NCBI RefSeq assembly: GCF_900112035.1
Contig: NZ_FOKC01000001.1
Coordinates: forward strand, 558,001 to 622,000
From: Nocardioides alpinus
GTDB lineage: Bacteria; Actinomycetota; Actinomycetes; Propionibacteriales; Nocardioidaceae
Direction: 5' to 3'
Length of the DNA: 64,000 bases
The notes below the pieces were generated by a model. That model did no database searches. It was given only the letters and a program-made list of their open reading frames with translations, and was not told the DNA's origin. Position 1 is the stretch's first letter. Every line of letters starts with the position of its first letter. The translations under genes and the position numbers were made by a program. Of this stretch, positions 1 through 7,675 are shown piece after piece.

Positions 1-477
1 GGAGGTGTAGAAGTTCGTGTCCAGGTTGACCAAGGTCTTGCCGTTCGGAGGCTGAACCACCAGGGCAGAAGGCGACCAGCCAAGGGATTCGAAGGCCTCG
101 ATAACGAGGGCCCTGATGGGCGGGGGGTCGTCTACAGCAGTGGCCTCGCCCGCGCTCAGGCAGGCTGTGCCGACGTTCTCGCCGTCTCTGAAGAGCGTGT
201 AGCGCGTGCCGGGGATGCCCGCCGCGGTCGTGCAATCTTGCGGGTTGAAGCAGATGCCCTCAGGAGTACGGCCGTCGTCCTTGCAGATCTGCCTGACGGT
301 CCACTTGGCGGTCGGGTACTTGGCCTTCTCCGCCTCGACGGCAGCCGACGAGTAATCGCACGTCTCGCTTGCATTGAAGATGCTCGAGGCCTGCCCGCAC
401 CCCGCAACCGCCGCGTCTGGCGTGAGGAGCAACAAGAACGGTGCAACAAGGGCGAGGACGGCGACGCGGAGACTCAT
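1..477 (-). CDS. Secreted protein of unknown function (3' end outside window)
   Basis: The minus-strand frame is open from an ATG at 477 to the window edge, giving 159 residues and no stop. It begins with a Sec-type signal peptide (short MSLR n-region, a Val/Leu/Ala core, AVA before residue 26). Cysteines follow at several places in the first 110 residues, which suggests disulfides in an exported domain. The ATG overlaps the stop of the upstream lipoprotein gene as TGATG, and a GTG lies directly before it, so the two are probably translationally coupled. I do not recognise the family. DUF6318-type lipoprotein genes often precede secreted PKD-type proteins in related genomes as I recall, but no PKD domain is visible in this part. 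Confidence 0.7.
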   Translation of the reverse strand, partial: MSLRVAVLALVAPFLLLLTPDAAVAGCGQASSIFNASETCDYSSAAVEAEKAKYPTAKWTVRQICKDDGRTPEGICFNPQDCTTAAGIPGTRYTLFRDGENVGTACLSAGEATAVDDPPPIRALVIEAFESLGWSPSALVVQPPNGKTLVNLDTNFYTS

Positions 478-995
478 CACTCTGAGACCTCTGCGGTCCG
501 AACGACGAGCCACGATGTACCGGCGGACTCAAGCTGGATTACGTGAGGAGTACGCCCACCGTCCAGACGCTTCCACGGGGCATCCGATGATTCACGGAAG
601 CGGGTAGGAGCGGAGCGCTCAATGACTCTGAACTCGTCCGACGCTCCGTTCTCTTCGATGCTGAGGATCGTCCAACCGTCCCACTCGATGGCGCCACCGG
701 CTGCGTAGATCTGCTCCACGCGATCAGCGGTCTCGCTGCAGGACTCACAGGCCGGCCCCAACTCGCGGAATGGCCCGGTCTCGCCCGTCGCCTGCATTTC
801 TTGCAAGGCGTCGGCCCACCGCCGGATGAAGTCCTCCGCACTCTCCGCCTCCGGCGTCTCCGACTCCGTGGCCGTCGGCGAGGGCGAGGAGCTCGTCGGG
901 TCGGGGATCTTGGGCGTGGGCTCCGGCTCCTCCGAGCACCCGGCCAGGAGCAGGGGTACCACGAGGGCGAGCGCAAGGGCGCGGCGTACGTGCAT
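477..995 (-). CDS. Lipoprotein, DUF6318-like
   Basis: Predicted 172-residue lipoprotein. The start chosen is the ATG at 995, because it places a type II signal peptide at the N terminus with lipobox LLAGC around residue 20 and a GGAAGG ribosome site about 9 bases upstream. The longer reading from 1193 adds only basic, unrelated sequence. After the lipidated Cys comes a Pro/Ser/Thr/Glu linker to about residue 50, then a compact domain with a CESC pair and a Trp-rich strand. This layout resembles DUF6318 proteins of actinobacteria; the assignment is from memory of the family. Its stop overlaps the next secreted gene, so the two probably act together at the cell surface. Function unknown. Confidence 0.75.
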   Translation of the reverse strand: MHVRRALALALVVPLLLAGCSEEPEPTPKIPDPTSSSPSPTATESETPEAESAEDFIRRWADALQEMQATGETGPFRELGPACESCSETADRVEQIYAAGGAIEWDGWTILSIEENGASDEFRVIERSAPTRFRESSDAPWKRLDGGRTPHVIQLESAGTSWLVVRTAEVSE

Positions 996-1112
996 GAAGG
1001 AGCCTTCCGAGAACAACGTCAGCACCGTGAAACTACCCACTTCGATGCGTGTCCAACCACCCCTCGCGTGAGATCTGTGGACAACGTGCCGCACCCAGGG
1101 ACCGCCTCGAAG

Positions 1113-1232
1113 GTGGCGGCAGACGACAAGATTCGGCGCCGCAGGCATGTCGTATGCCGCCACCCTCGGCAGCCGGATGTCGTACGCCGCCACCCCCCGG
1201 CGGACCGCCCACGATCTGCCGCCACCCCCGCC
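1113..1232. repeat. Degenerate repeats around a TGCCGCCACC core
   Basis: The core YGCCGCCACC occurs at least four times here: three on the plus strand, spaced by roughly 30-40 bases and twice preceded by TGTCGTA, and one inverted near the left end. No convincing gene spans this gap (996-1532). A similar TCTGTGGACAACGTG string lies just left at about 1073 and again at about 25133. Origin unknown. Confidence 0.45.
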
Positions 1233-1265
1233 ACGCCCGCCGGCGCCTGAAGGAGCCCGGTTCGG

Positions 1266-1349
1266 GATCGTGGAGTCCCTGAGCCGGTAGGTGACTCATG
1301 AGCTCCACAATCGTGTGGGAGTCACCGCTGAAGCGGTGACTCCGACGCG
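1266..1349. repeat. 84-bp double-hairpin element, copy A
   Basis: First of three copies of exactly 84 bases (others at 23993-24076 and 25147-25230). Hairpin 1 pairs the left end GATCGTGGAG with CTCCACAATC (one mismatch) around an inner TGAG/CTCA stem. Hairpin 2 is an 11-bp perfect stem GGAGTCACCGC/GCGGTGACTCC with a TGAA loop. This copy is the most diverged of the three. Confidence 0.8.
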
Positions 1350-1397
1350 GGTGGGCCGACTCCCACGCGGGTGGGCCGACTCCGACGCGGGTCGGCC
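1338..1397. repeat. 20-bp tandem repeat, three units
   Basis: Three 20-base units starting GACTCC(G/C)ACGCGGGT run directly out of the right end of the 84-bp element and end in a CCCACACC-rich tract. The first unit shares its bases with the element's second hairpin, so the tandem array probably grew from it. Confidence 0.75.
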
Positions 1398-1446
1398 GAC
1401 CCCAACACCCACGCCCACACCCACACCACCGCAACCCAGAAATGCG

Positions 1447-1478
1447 CTGAGGGGCGGGCCACCAGGCCCGCCCCTCAG
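1447..1478 (-). terminator. Terminator of the LysM gene
   Basis: A perfect 14-bp stem CTGAGGGGCGGGCC with an ACCA loop lies 55 bases beyond the LysM stop. On the minus strand it is followed by a short T-containing tract, consistent with intrinsic termination. Confidence 0.75.
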
Positions 1479-1532
1479 CTTCCCCTTGGTTCCACCAGCC
1501 GGGGTCGAAGCGGCTGATGGAGGCCTCACACG

Positions 1533-1901
1533 TCAGTCGGAGACGACTGGAACGCGGAGCTTCTGGCCGGCCTGGAGGCCGGCGGACTCGAGCGCGTTGA
1601 GCCGCTCGATCTCGTTCATCGCGGACCGGACGTCACCGTCGGTCGCGATCTCGCTGGCGATCCCCCACAGGGTGTCGCCCGGGCCGACCTGGACGATCTC
1701 GGTCGGGATCTGCTCACCGGCCGAGTCGGTGCCGACGGCGCCGCCGGCGAGGGCGAAGGCGACCGCGAGGACCACGAACAGCGAGGTCAGGAAGACGACC
1801 AGCCGGCCGCGTCGGGTCAGCCGGACGCCGGAGCGCAGCTGGACGGGTGCGGCAGCAGCGGTGCCCATCGAAAAGGCGGGGGCAAGACTGAGGGTGCTCA
1901 T
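1533..1901 (-). CDS. LysM-domain membrane protein (probable SOS-induced division inhibitor)
   Basis: A 122-residue protein. It has a basic N-terminal stretch, one membrane segment at about residues 33-56 (FLTSLFVV onwards), a short linker, and a C-terminal LysM domain from about residue 68 to the end (VGPGDTLWGIA and later LNALESAGLQAGQKLRVP). LysM binds peptidoglycan, so the domain should lie outside the membrane. In mycobacteria and corynebacteria the small LysM gene next to lexA (Rv2719c/ChiZ, DivS) is SOS-induced and blocks division; the same role is inferred here. A GGAGG ribosome site precedes the start. Two LexA boxes lie 106-173 bases upstream. Unlike those genera, two oxidoreductase genes separate it from lexA. 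Confidence 0.88.
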   Translation of the reverse strand: MSTLSLAPAFSMGTAAAAPVQLRSGVRLTRRGRLVVFLTSLFVVLAVAFALAGGAVGTDSAGEQIPTEIVQVGPGDTLWGIASEIATDGDVRSAMNEIERLNALESAGLQAGQKLRVPVVSD

Positions 1902-2006
1902 TGTGGCCTCCTGGGGAAGATCAGCCGGTCGTTGTGTCGAGTCGATGTCTAGTCGGAGCCACCGACAGTGGCCGTGAGACCGGGTCGGTGTCGATCAGAC
2001 GTTCGA

Positions 2007-2022
2007 TCGAACATGTGTACGA
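2007..2022. promoter_or_regulatory. LexA (SOS) box 1
   Basis: TCGAACATGTGTACGA matches the actinobacterial LexA consensus TCGAACNNNNGTTCGA at 11 of 12 specified positions. It lies in the divergent gap between the LysM and flavoprotein genes. An extra palindrome GTTCGATCGAAC overlaps its left edge. Confidence 0.8.
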
Positions 2023-2058
2023 CGGTAGAGCACCTGTTCGAACAGGTCAAGCACCCGG

Positions 2059-2074
2059 ACGAACAAATGTTCGA
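2059..2074. promoter_or_regulatory. LexA (SOS) box 2
   Basis: ACGAACAAATGTTCGA matches the LexA consensus at 11 of 12 specified positions. A third palindrome, CCTGTTCGAACAGG at 2033-2046, lies between the two boxes and carries the same half-sites with no spacer. Confidence 0.8.
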
Positions 2075-2190
2075 GCCGCTCGCACGGGCCACTCGGCGGT
2101 GCCGGAGGGGACCAACGGACCTGTCGCATGCCACCCGTCGGGCGAAGGATCGAGGGGACACGACGCACGGACACCGAGAGGGAGACAGCC

Positions 2191-3399
2191 ATGTCACGCA
2201 AGAAGGTCCTGGTCCTCGGGGGCAACTTCGGCGGGCTCACCGCCGCCATCACGATCAAGCACGAGCTCCACGGGGACGTCGACGTGACGGTGCTGTCGGC
2301 CTCCGACGAGTTCCTCTTCACGCCGTCGCTCATCTGGGTGCCCTTCGGCAAGCGCACGCGCGCCGACATCACGTTCAAGGTCGGGCCGACCTTCGAGGAC
2401 CACCAGGTCGACTTCGTCCACGGAGCGGCGACGGGCATCGACCCCGTCGCCCGACGCGTGGAGTCGACCGCCGGCCCCCAGGACTACGACTACCTCGTCA
2501 TCGCCACCGGCTACCGCAACCGCTTCGACGTCATCCCCGGACTCGGCCCGGACGGCAACGCGCACACCATCACCACGATGGACGACGCGATCCGTGCCGG
2601 CGAGGGCTGGCGCCGCTTCCTCGACGACCCGGGCGACGTCGTCATCGGCGCGACCCAGGGCGCAGGCTGCTTCGGGGCGGCGTACGAGTTCCTCTTCAAC
2701 ATGAGCTACCAGCTGCGCAAGGCCGGGCTCCACAAGCAGGTCAGGCTGACCTACGTCAGCGCCGAGCCGTTCCTCGGGCACTTCGGCATCGGCGGGCTCC
2801 CGCACGGCGAGACCCTGCTCGGGATGTTCCTCAAGAAGGAAGGAATCGACGCGGTCCTCGACACCGCGATGGACCACGTCGACGAGGGTCGGCTCACCTT
2901 GGCCGACGGCCGGACGCTCGACTTCGGCTACGCGATGATCATCCCGCCGTTCTCCGGCCAGGAGGTCGTCTCCGGGAGCACCGACCTCACCGACGCCAAC
3001 GGCTTCGTGAAGGTCCGCGACACCTACCAGAGCGAGAAGTTCGACGACGTGTACGCCGTCGGGGTGGCCGCCGCGGTCGACGTGCCGTGGCAGACGCCGA
3101 CGCCGGTGGGGATCCCCAAGACGGGCTTCCCGACCGAGCAGCAGGCCCACGTCGCGGCCAAGAACATCGCCGCCCAGATCCGTGGCGAGGTGCCGCAGGA
3201 GCACAAGGCGTTCGGTGACATCCCGGCCGTGTGCGTGATGGACGCCGGCAACAACGGCGTGATCATCCTCGCCGACAAGATGCTGCCGCCGCGCAAGCAC
3301 GGCGTGCTCATCCCCGGGCCGCAGGCGCACCTGATGAAGCTCGGCTTCGAGAAGTACTTCCTCTGGAAGATGCAGCACGGGCAGGTCCGCCTGCCCTGA
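2191..3399 (+). CDS. Sulfide:quinone reductase-like FAD-dependent oxidoreductase
   Basis: A 402-residue flavoprotein of the pyridine nucleotide-disulfide/SQR superfamily. The N terminus has the FAD dinucleotide fold (VLVLGGNFGG, residues 6-15), and the SQR-type segment FLFTPSLIWVPFG follows. Cys160 (GAGCFGAAYEF) and Cys348 (PAVCVMD) sit where SQR proteins carry the redox cysteine pair; the third SQR cysteine is not evident. It may therefore oxidise sulfide or another thiol donor with quinone, or be a type II NADH dehydrogenase relative. The ATG at 2191 is chosen for its purine-rich GAGAGGGAGA leader; an upstream ATG at 2128 would add unlikely sequence. The upstream gap holds LexA boxes, so SOS control is possible. 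Confidence 0.85.
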   Translation: MSRKKVLVLGGNFGGLTAAITIKHELHGDVDVTVLSASDEFLFTPSLIWVPFGKRTRADITFKVGPTFEDHQVDFVHGAATGIDPVARRVESTAGPQDYDYLVIATGYRNRFDVIPGLGPDGNAHTITTMDDAIRAGEGWRRFLDDPGDVVIGATQGAGCFGAAYEFLFNMSYQLRKAGLHKQVRLTYVSAEPFLGHFGIGGLPHGETLLGMFLKKEGIDAVLDTAMDHVDEGRLTLADGRTLDFGYAMIIPPFSGQEVVSGSTDLTDANGFVKVRDTYQSEKFDDVYAVGVAAAVDVPWQTPTPVGIPKTGFPTEQQAHVAAKNIAAQIRGEVPQEHKAFGDIPAVCVMDAGNNGVIILADKMLPPRKHGVLIPGPQAHLMKLGFEKYFLWKMQHGQVRLP

Positions 3400-3415
3400 C
3401 CCGAGCGAGGCCGGA

Positions 3416-4198
3416 TCAGCGCTTCTTCATCGCCCGCCGCCCCTGGGCGGCGAAGACACCGGCGGCGTGCTGGGTGACGCCCGGCGCCAGCGTCGTCGTA
3501 CGCATGAGTCCCCCGCGCCACGTCGGCAGCGCCCGGACGACGCGGCGCGAGCCCACCAGGGCGACCGCGGCCTCGGCGACCTCGGCGACCGACAGGATCG
3601 CGCCGCCGGACCAGGTGAGCTGCGAGCCGAGGCCGTCGGGGTCCTGGGCAGCGAGCATCGCGGTGTCCGCCCCGTCCGGGCACAGCGCGTGTACGCGCAC
3701 CCAGCGCGGCGTCTCGGCGTTGACCGACGCGGTCAGCGAGACGACCGCGGCCTTGGTCGCGGCGTACGCGCTGTAGCCCGGCACCGGCCCGAGCCCTGCG
3801 ATCGAGGCGATGTTGACGACGTCCCCGCCGGCCGACCCGAAGGCCGCGATCGCCGCGCGGGTCCCCCACATCGTCCCGAGGAGGTTGACCTCCACCAGCC
3901 GGCGTACCTGCTCGTCGCTCAGCGACTCCAGCGTCCCGTCGTCACCGACACCCGCGTTGTTGAACCACGTCGCCAGCCGCCCGTGCCGCGCCGCCTCGGC
4001 CGCCACCGCGCGGTGCGCACCGGGATCCCGTACGTCGTGGGCGAGGCCCGCGACCGCGCCGATCTCCTCGGCCGTCGCGACGGCGGCCGCTGCGTCGATG
4101 TCACTGATCACGACCCGGTGGCCGCGCGCGACCATCAGCTCTGCGATCCCGCGCCCGATCCCACGAGCCCCACCTGTCACGACGCACGACGTCTCCAT
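3416..4198 (-). CDS. SDR family oxidoreductase
   Basis: A 260-residue classical short-chain dehydrogenase/reductase. Visible motifs are the cofactor loop TGGARGIGRG (residues 8-17), an acidic Asp after the second strand (VVISDID, favouring NAD), NNAGVG, and the catalytic YSAYAATK near residue 145. The tail from about residue 235 is basic and ends MKKR, longer than the minimal family. The substrate cannot be read from sequence. The gene is convergent with the SQR-like gene and divergent from lexA, and its start at 4198 lies only 27 bases from the LexA box of lexA, so it could share that control. Confidence 0.88.
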   Translation of the reverse strand: METSCVVTGGARGIGRGIAELMVARGHRVVISDIDAAAAVATAEEIGAVAGLAHDVRDPGAHRAVAAEAARHGRLATWFNNAGVGDDGTLESLSDEQVRRLVEVNLLGTMWGTRAAIAAFGSAGGDVVNIASIAGLGPVPGYSAYAATKAAVVSLTASVNAETPRWVRVHALCPDGADTAMLAAQDPDGLGSQLTWSGGAILSVAEVAEAAVALVGSRRVVRALPTWRGGLMRTTTLAPGVTQHAAGVFAAQGRRAMKKR

Positions 4199-4224
4199 GG
4201 AGGGCAGGCTAGCGACACGCGGGT

Positions 4225-4240
4225 TCGAACACGTGTTTGA
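4225..4240. promoter_or_regulatory. LexA (SOS) box upstream of lexA
   Basis: TCGAACACGTGTTTGA matches the LexA consensus at 11 of 12 specified positions. It lies 91 bases before the lexA start and 27 bases before the divergent SDR start, and would give the usual autoregulation of lexA. Confidence 0.85.
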
Positions 4241-4330
4241 TCCGCACGCGTCCGGAGGGCTACGGTGAGGTCCACCACCCCGCCTGTTGTCGACCTGAGG
4301 CAGGTGGCAACCGCGTCGGGAGGACCCAGC

Positions 4331-5065
4331 ATGGCCACGTCAGGCAAGAAGTCGGACGACAAGAACGTCATCGAGATGCCCGACGGTCCCCCGGACGCGA
4401 CCGGGCTGACCCCGCGCCAGCAGCGCGTCCTGGCCACGATCAAGGACTCGATCGAGACCAAGGGCTACCCGCCCAGCATGCGCGAGATCGGTCAGGCCGT
4501 CGGCCTCACCTCCTCGTCCAGCGTGGCCCACCAACTGCGCGTGCTCGAGGGAAAGGGCTTCCTCAAGCGCGACCCCAACCGGCCCCGCGCCCTCGAGGTC
4601 TTCCTGCCCGAGGTGATGGCGGCGCGCCGCTCGATGTCGAGCAGCGACGAGTCGAGCGTCGACGAGACCGGCATCGGCGACATCGTCCCGACCGCGGTCA
4701 ACATCCCTGTCGTGGGCCGGATCGCCGCCGGTGGCCCGATCCTCGCCGAGGAGCAGGTCACCGACGTGTTCCCGCTGCCCAAGCAGCTCGTCGGCGAGGG
4801 CACGCTCTTCCTGCTCGAGGTCTCCGGCGACTCGATGGTCGACGCGGCCATCTGCAACGGCGACTACGTCGTGATCCGCCAGGAGCAGACCGCCACCAAC
4901 GGTCAGATCGTCGCTGCGCTCATCGACGGTGAGGCGACCGTCAAGACGTTCCAGCGCAAGGACGGCCACGTCTGGCTGCTGCCGCACAACGACGCGTACG
5001 ACCCGATCCCCGGCGACAACGCCACGATCCTGGGTGTCGTGACGGCGGTGCTGCGGAGCCTCTGA
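4331..5065 (+). CDS. lexA: Transcriptional repressor LexA
   Basis: SOS master repressor, 244 residues. The N-terminal winged helix (about 25-95) contains [12 protein letters not shown] and the recognition-helix region [12 protein letters not shown]. The linker is Ser-rich. The self-cleavage domain has the Ala133-Gly134 scissile bond (RIAAGGP), nucleophile Ser168 (SGDSM) and general base Lys205 (ATVKTF). DNA damage activates RecA, which triggers this cleavage. The ATG at 4331 is preferred over 4265 because GGGAGG lies 7 bases before it and homologs start with a short disordered N terminus. A LexA box lies 91 bases upstream. The LysM gene is a likely target; dinG is a plausible one, though no box was found near it. 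Confidence 0.96.
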   Translation: MATSGKKSDDKNVIEMPDGPPDATGLTPRQQRVLATIKDSIETKGYPPSMREIGQAVGLTSSSSVAHQLRVLEGKGFLKRDPNRPRALEVFLPEVMAARRSMSSSDESSVDETGIGDIVPTAVNIPVVGRIAAGGPILAEEQVTDVFPLPKQLVGEGTLFLLEVSGDSMVDAAICNGDYVVIRQEQTATNGQIVAALIDGEATVKTFQRKDGHVWLLPHNDAYDPIPGDNATILGVVTAVLRSL

Positions 5066-5084
5066 GGCCGCGGTTTCGACACGG

Positions 5085-5213
5085 GCGCGGGGCGCCCTGC
5101 TCAACCAGCGGGGGCCGGGCGCGGGGCGCCCTGCTCAACCAGCGGGGGCCCGGCGCGGGGCGCCCTGCTCAACCAGCGGGGGCCCGGCGCGGGGCGCCCT
5201 GCTCAACCAGCGG
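5085..5213. repeat. 34-bp tandem repeat, about 3.8 units
   Basis: Units start at 5085, 5119, 5153 and 5187; the last is truncated. Units 1-3 differ at about one base. The unit begins GCGCGGGGCGCCCTGC and contains TCAACCAGCGG. Just left, GGTTTCGACACGG completes a pattern that I recall as a common dispersed intergenic repeat in Nocardioides. The array ends about 18 bases before the next start codon, so copy number sets the leader length of that gene. Confidence 0.9.
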
Positions 5214-5231
5214 TGAGCAAGGATGGCTGGC

Positions 5232-6449
5232 ATGAGCGACATCCAGCAGTCCTACGACTACGTCATCGTCGGTGGCGGGGTCGCCGCCGCCAGCGCCGTG
5301 AAGGGCATCCGCTCCGGGGACGCCGGCGGCACGATCGCCGTGATCGGATCCGAGCCCGACAAGCCGGTCTACCGTCCCGCCCTCTCGAAGGACCTGTGGC
5401 TCAAGGACGACGCCACCCTCGAGGGCAACTCGCTCGCCGGTGACCTGGACGACGACGACCGGGTCGACCTCGTCGTCGACACGACCGTGACGCAGGTCGA
5501 CCCCGACGCCCACGCCGTACGCCTCGCCGACGGCACCGAGGTCACCTACGGCAAGCTCCTGCTCGCCACCGGCGCCGAGCCCCGCACCCTGGCCGTCGAC
5601 CCCGGCCCGCGGGTCGTCTACTACCGCACCGCCGCCGACTACGAGCGCCTCCGCGCGCTCGTCGGGCCCGACAGCCACGTCGTCGTGGTCGGCGGTGGCT
5701 ACATCGGCTCGGAGATCGCCTCCGCACTCGTGCAGAACGACGTCGCCGTCACGCTGGTCCTCGACCTCCAGGACGTGCAGGAGCAGATGTTCCCGCGCGC
5801 CCTCGCCGCGAGCCTCACCAAGTCCTTCGCCGACCGCGGCGTCACCGTCGTGCACGGCTCCGTCGCCAGCGGCGACGACACCGGCGAGGGGATCCGGATC
5901 CGTCTGGAGGACGGCACCGAGATCACCGGCGACGCCGCGGTCATCGGGGTCGGCGTGCTGCCGCGCACCGGCCTCGCCGAGGCCGCCGGTCTCGACGTCG
6001 ACAACGGCATCGTCGTCGACGAGCACCTGCGCACCAGCGCCACGGACGTGTACGCCGCGGGCGACGTCGCGTCCTACCCCGACGTCCTCCTGGGGCGCCG
6101 CCGCGTGGAGCACGTCGACCACGCCGAGAAGTCCGGTGAGGCGGCGGGCAAGGCCATGGCGGGCTCGGACGACCCCTACGACTACACCCCCTTCTTCTGG
6201 TCCGACATCCTCGACGCCGGCTACGAAGCGATCGGCGAGACCCGGAGCGACCTCGAGATGGTCGAGGACTGGAAGGACGGCCAGATCGGCACCGGCGTCG
6301 TCTACTACCTGAAGGCCGGCCAGGTCCGCGGCGTGCTGCTCTGGAACGTCTGGGACAGCGTCGACCAGTCCCGTGACCTGATCGCCGAGACCGGCAACAA
6401 GCCCGTCTCCGACCCCGAGTCGCTGCGGGGGCGGATCGCGTTCGGCTGA
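5232..6449 (+). CDS. AIF-like FAD/NAD(P)-dependent oxidoreductase
   Basis: A 405-residue flavoprotein related to ferredoxin reductases and apoptosis-inducing factor. FAD binds through YVIVGGGVAAASA near the N terminus, NAD(P) through VVVVGGGYIGSEIA around residue 150, and the second FAD motif is TDVYAAGDVA near residue 275. The C-terminal part (FFWSDILDAGYEAIGE) resembles the AIF-type dimerisation domain. The electron acceptor is unknown; no ferredoxin gene is nearby. The ATG at 5232 is preferred because AAGGA lies 8 bases before it; the in-frame ATG at 5223 has no spacing for a ribosome site. The leader is the 34-bp tandem array, and the gene follows lexA in the same direction. Confidence 0.88.
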   Translation: MSDIQQSYDYVIVGGGVAAASAVKGIRSGDAGGTIAVIGSEPDKPVYRPALSKDLWLKDDATLEGNSLAGDLDDDDRVDLVVDTTVTQVDPDAHAVRLADGTEVTYGKLLLATGAEPRTLAVDPGPRVVYYRTAADYERLRALVGPDSHVVVVGGGYIGSEIASALVQNDVAVTLVLDLQDVQEQMFPRALAASLTKSFADRGVTVVHGSVASGDDTGEGIRIRLEDGTEITGDAAVIGVGVLPRTGLAEAAGLDVDNGIVVDEHLRTSATDVYAAGDVASYPDVLLGRRRVEHVDHAEKSGEAAGKAMAGSDDPYDYTPFFWSDILDAGYEAIGETRSDLEMVEDWKDGQIGTGVVYYLKAGQVRGVLLWNVWDSVDQSRDLIAETGNKPVSDPESLRGRIAFG

Positions 6450-6467
6450 CGCGGTAGCCTCGCGCCG

Positions 6468-7193
6468 ATGTCCTCCCCTGATCCGCAGGTCTTCCGCACC
6501 CGCCCGGGCAACCGGCGTCGGTTGACGCCGCCGGGAGAGGCGGAGCTCGACCGGCTGGCGGCAGCGGGCGAGGCATCGGGCTGGCTCAGCCCGCTGGCGT
6601 ACAACCTCACCGTCAGCCACAGCCACCGGTTCGTCTGGTACCGCGTCGCCAAGGTCGCGACCCGCAGCATCCGCCACCATTGCGAGACCCACGGCGTCAC
6701 CCTGGACGTCGACCACGCCATGCGGGTGCGCTACCCGCTGGCGTCGTACGACGACTACTTCACCTTCGCGTTCGTCCGCGACCCGCTGGACCGGTTCGTC
6801 TCGGCCTGGCACGACAAGGTCGTCGACCACAACTACTACGACTTCGACGCCGCGACCCACGCGCGCATGCAGAGCGTCGAGGAGTTCGCCCGGTGGACCG
6901 CGACCCACGACCTCGCGGCCGTGCCCGGCACCGACCAGCACCTCACGCTGCAGAGCCGGATGATCGACCTCAACCGCGTCGACTTCGTCGGCCGGCTGGA
7001 GACCTTCGGCCGCGACTTCGCCGAGGTGTGCGTCCGGATCGGGGCGCCCAGCGAGCCGAGCGCCCCGCAGAACCAGACCGCCCCGGGCGGCCGCGACCGA
7101 CAGGCCTCCGACGAGCTGCGCGCGCTGGTGGCGCGGATGTATCGCCGCGACTACCAGGTCTTCGGCTACCCCGTCCCAGGGGAGTCGGCATGA
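6468..7193 (+). CDS. Sulfotransferase family 2-type protein
   Basis: A 241-residue protein resembling HNK-1/carbohydrate sulfotransferases. The 5'-phosphosulfate loop is visible as RVAKVATRSIRHH (about residues 61-73), and the 3'-phosphate region as FAFVRDPLDRFVSAWHDK (about 102-119). Such enzymes transfer sulfate from PAPS to a sugar or other acceptor; the acceptor here is unknown. There is no signal peptide. Its stop overlaps the ATG of the DivIVA-like gene (ATGA), so the two are co-translated, which hints at action near the membrane or cell wall. No PAPS synthesis gene is present in the window. Confidence 0.85.
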   Translation: MSSPDPQVFRTRPGNRRRLTPPGEAELDRLAAAGEASGWLSPLAYNLTVSHSHRFVWYRVAKVATRSIRHHCETHGVTLDVDHAMRVRYPLASYDDYFTFAFVRDPLDRFVSAWHDKVVDHNYYDFDAATHARMQSVEEFARWTATHDLAAVPGTDQHLTLQSRMIDLNRVDFVGRLETFGRDFAEVCVRIGAPSEPSAPQNQTAPGGRDRQASDELRALVARMYRRDYQVFGYPVPGESA

Positions 7194-7675
7194 GCCTCGA
7201 CCGTCCGAGCTTCCCGACGGTGCGCCTCACGGAGGGGTACGACATCGAGGAGGTGGACCGCGCTGTCGAGAGGGTCCGGGTCGGCCTCGCGTCGCCGTCG
7301 CCGACGATCGGTCGGAGCGAGATCGAGGGGCTGCGGTTCACCCCGGTGCGCCTGCGTCCCGGCTACGAGATGGCAGCGGTGGACGACTGGCTCGACGAGG
7401 TCGTCGCTGAGCTGGCCCGTCGCCGTGGCGAGCCGGCCGTGGCGCCCCAGCAGAGGCTGACGCCGATGCCGGCGGCTGCGGCGGAGCCGTCGGTGGCAGA
7501 GCCGTCGGCGCGGTCCCAGACCACCGGCGACCTCCTGCAGGCGGCGCTGATCATCGCGGTGGTCGTGGGCGCCGCTGTGTGGCTCTACGTGCCCGGTTCT
7601 GACCCAGCCGCTGGAGCGCCGATCGTACGAGTGCGGGGTCGGTCGTCGACCACATCGGCGGCAGTGACGCCTTGA
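7190..7675 (+). CDS. DivIVA-like membrane protein
   Basis: A 161-residue protein with two copies of the short DivIVA N-terminal motif: FPTVRLTEGYDIEEVDRAV (about residues 7-25) and FTPVRLRPGYEMAAVDDWL (about 46-64). An Ala/Pro linker follows, then one hydrophobic segment near residues 108-127 (LLQAALIIAVVVGAAVWLYV) and a short polar tail. Pole-organising DivIVA proteins use this motif to sense membrane curvature, but here it is doubled and joined to a membrane helix instead of a long coiled coil. The start ATG overlaps the sulfotransferase stop. The last 125 bases overlap the end of the convergent dinG gene, so the exact C terminus of either is uncertain. Confidence 0.75.
   Translation: MSLDRPSFPTVRLTEGYDIEEVDRAVERVRVGLASPSPTIGRSEIEGLRFTPVRLRPGYEMAAVDDWLDEVVAELARRRGEPAVAPQQRLTPMPAAAAEPSVAEPSARSQTTGDLLQAALIIAVVVGAAVWLYVPGSDPAAGAPIVRVRGRSSTTSAAVTP

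Noticed and set aside
5085..5213. Possible CRISPR array
   Set aside because: Units are directly adjacent with no spacers, and no cas genes are present.
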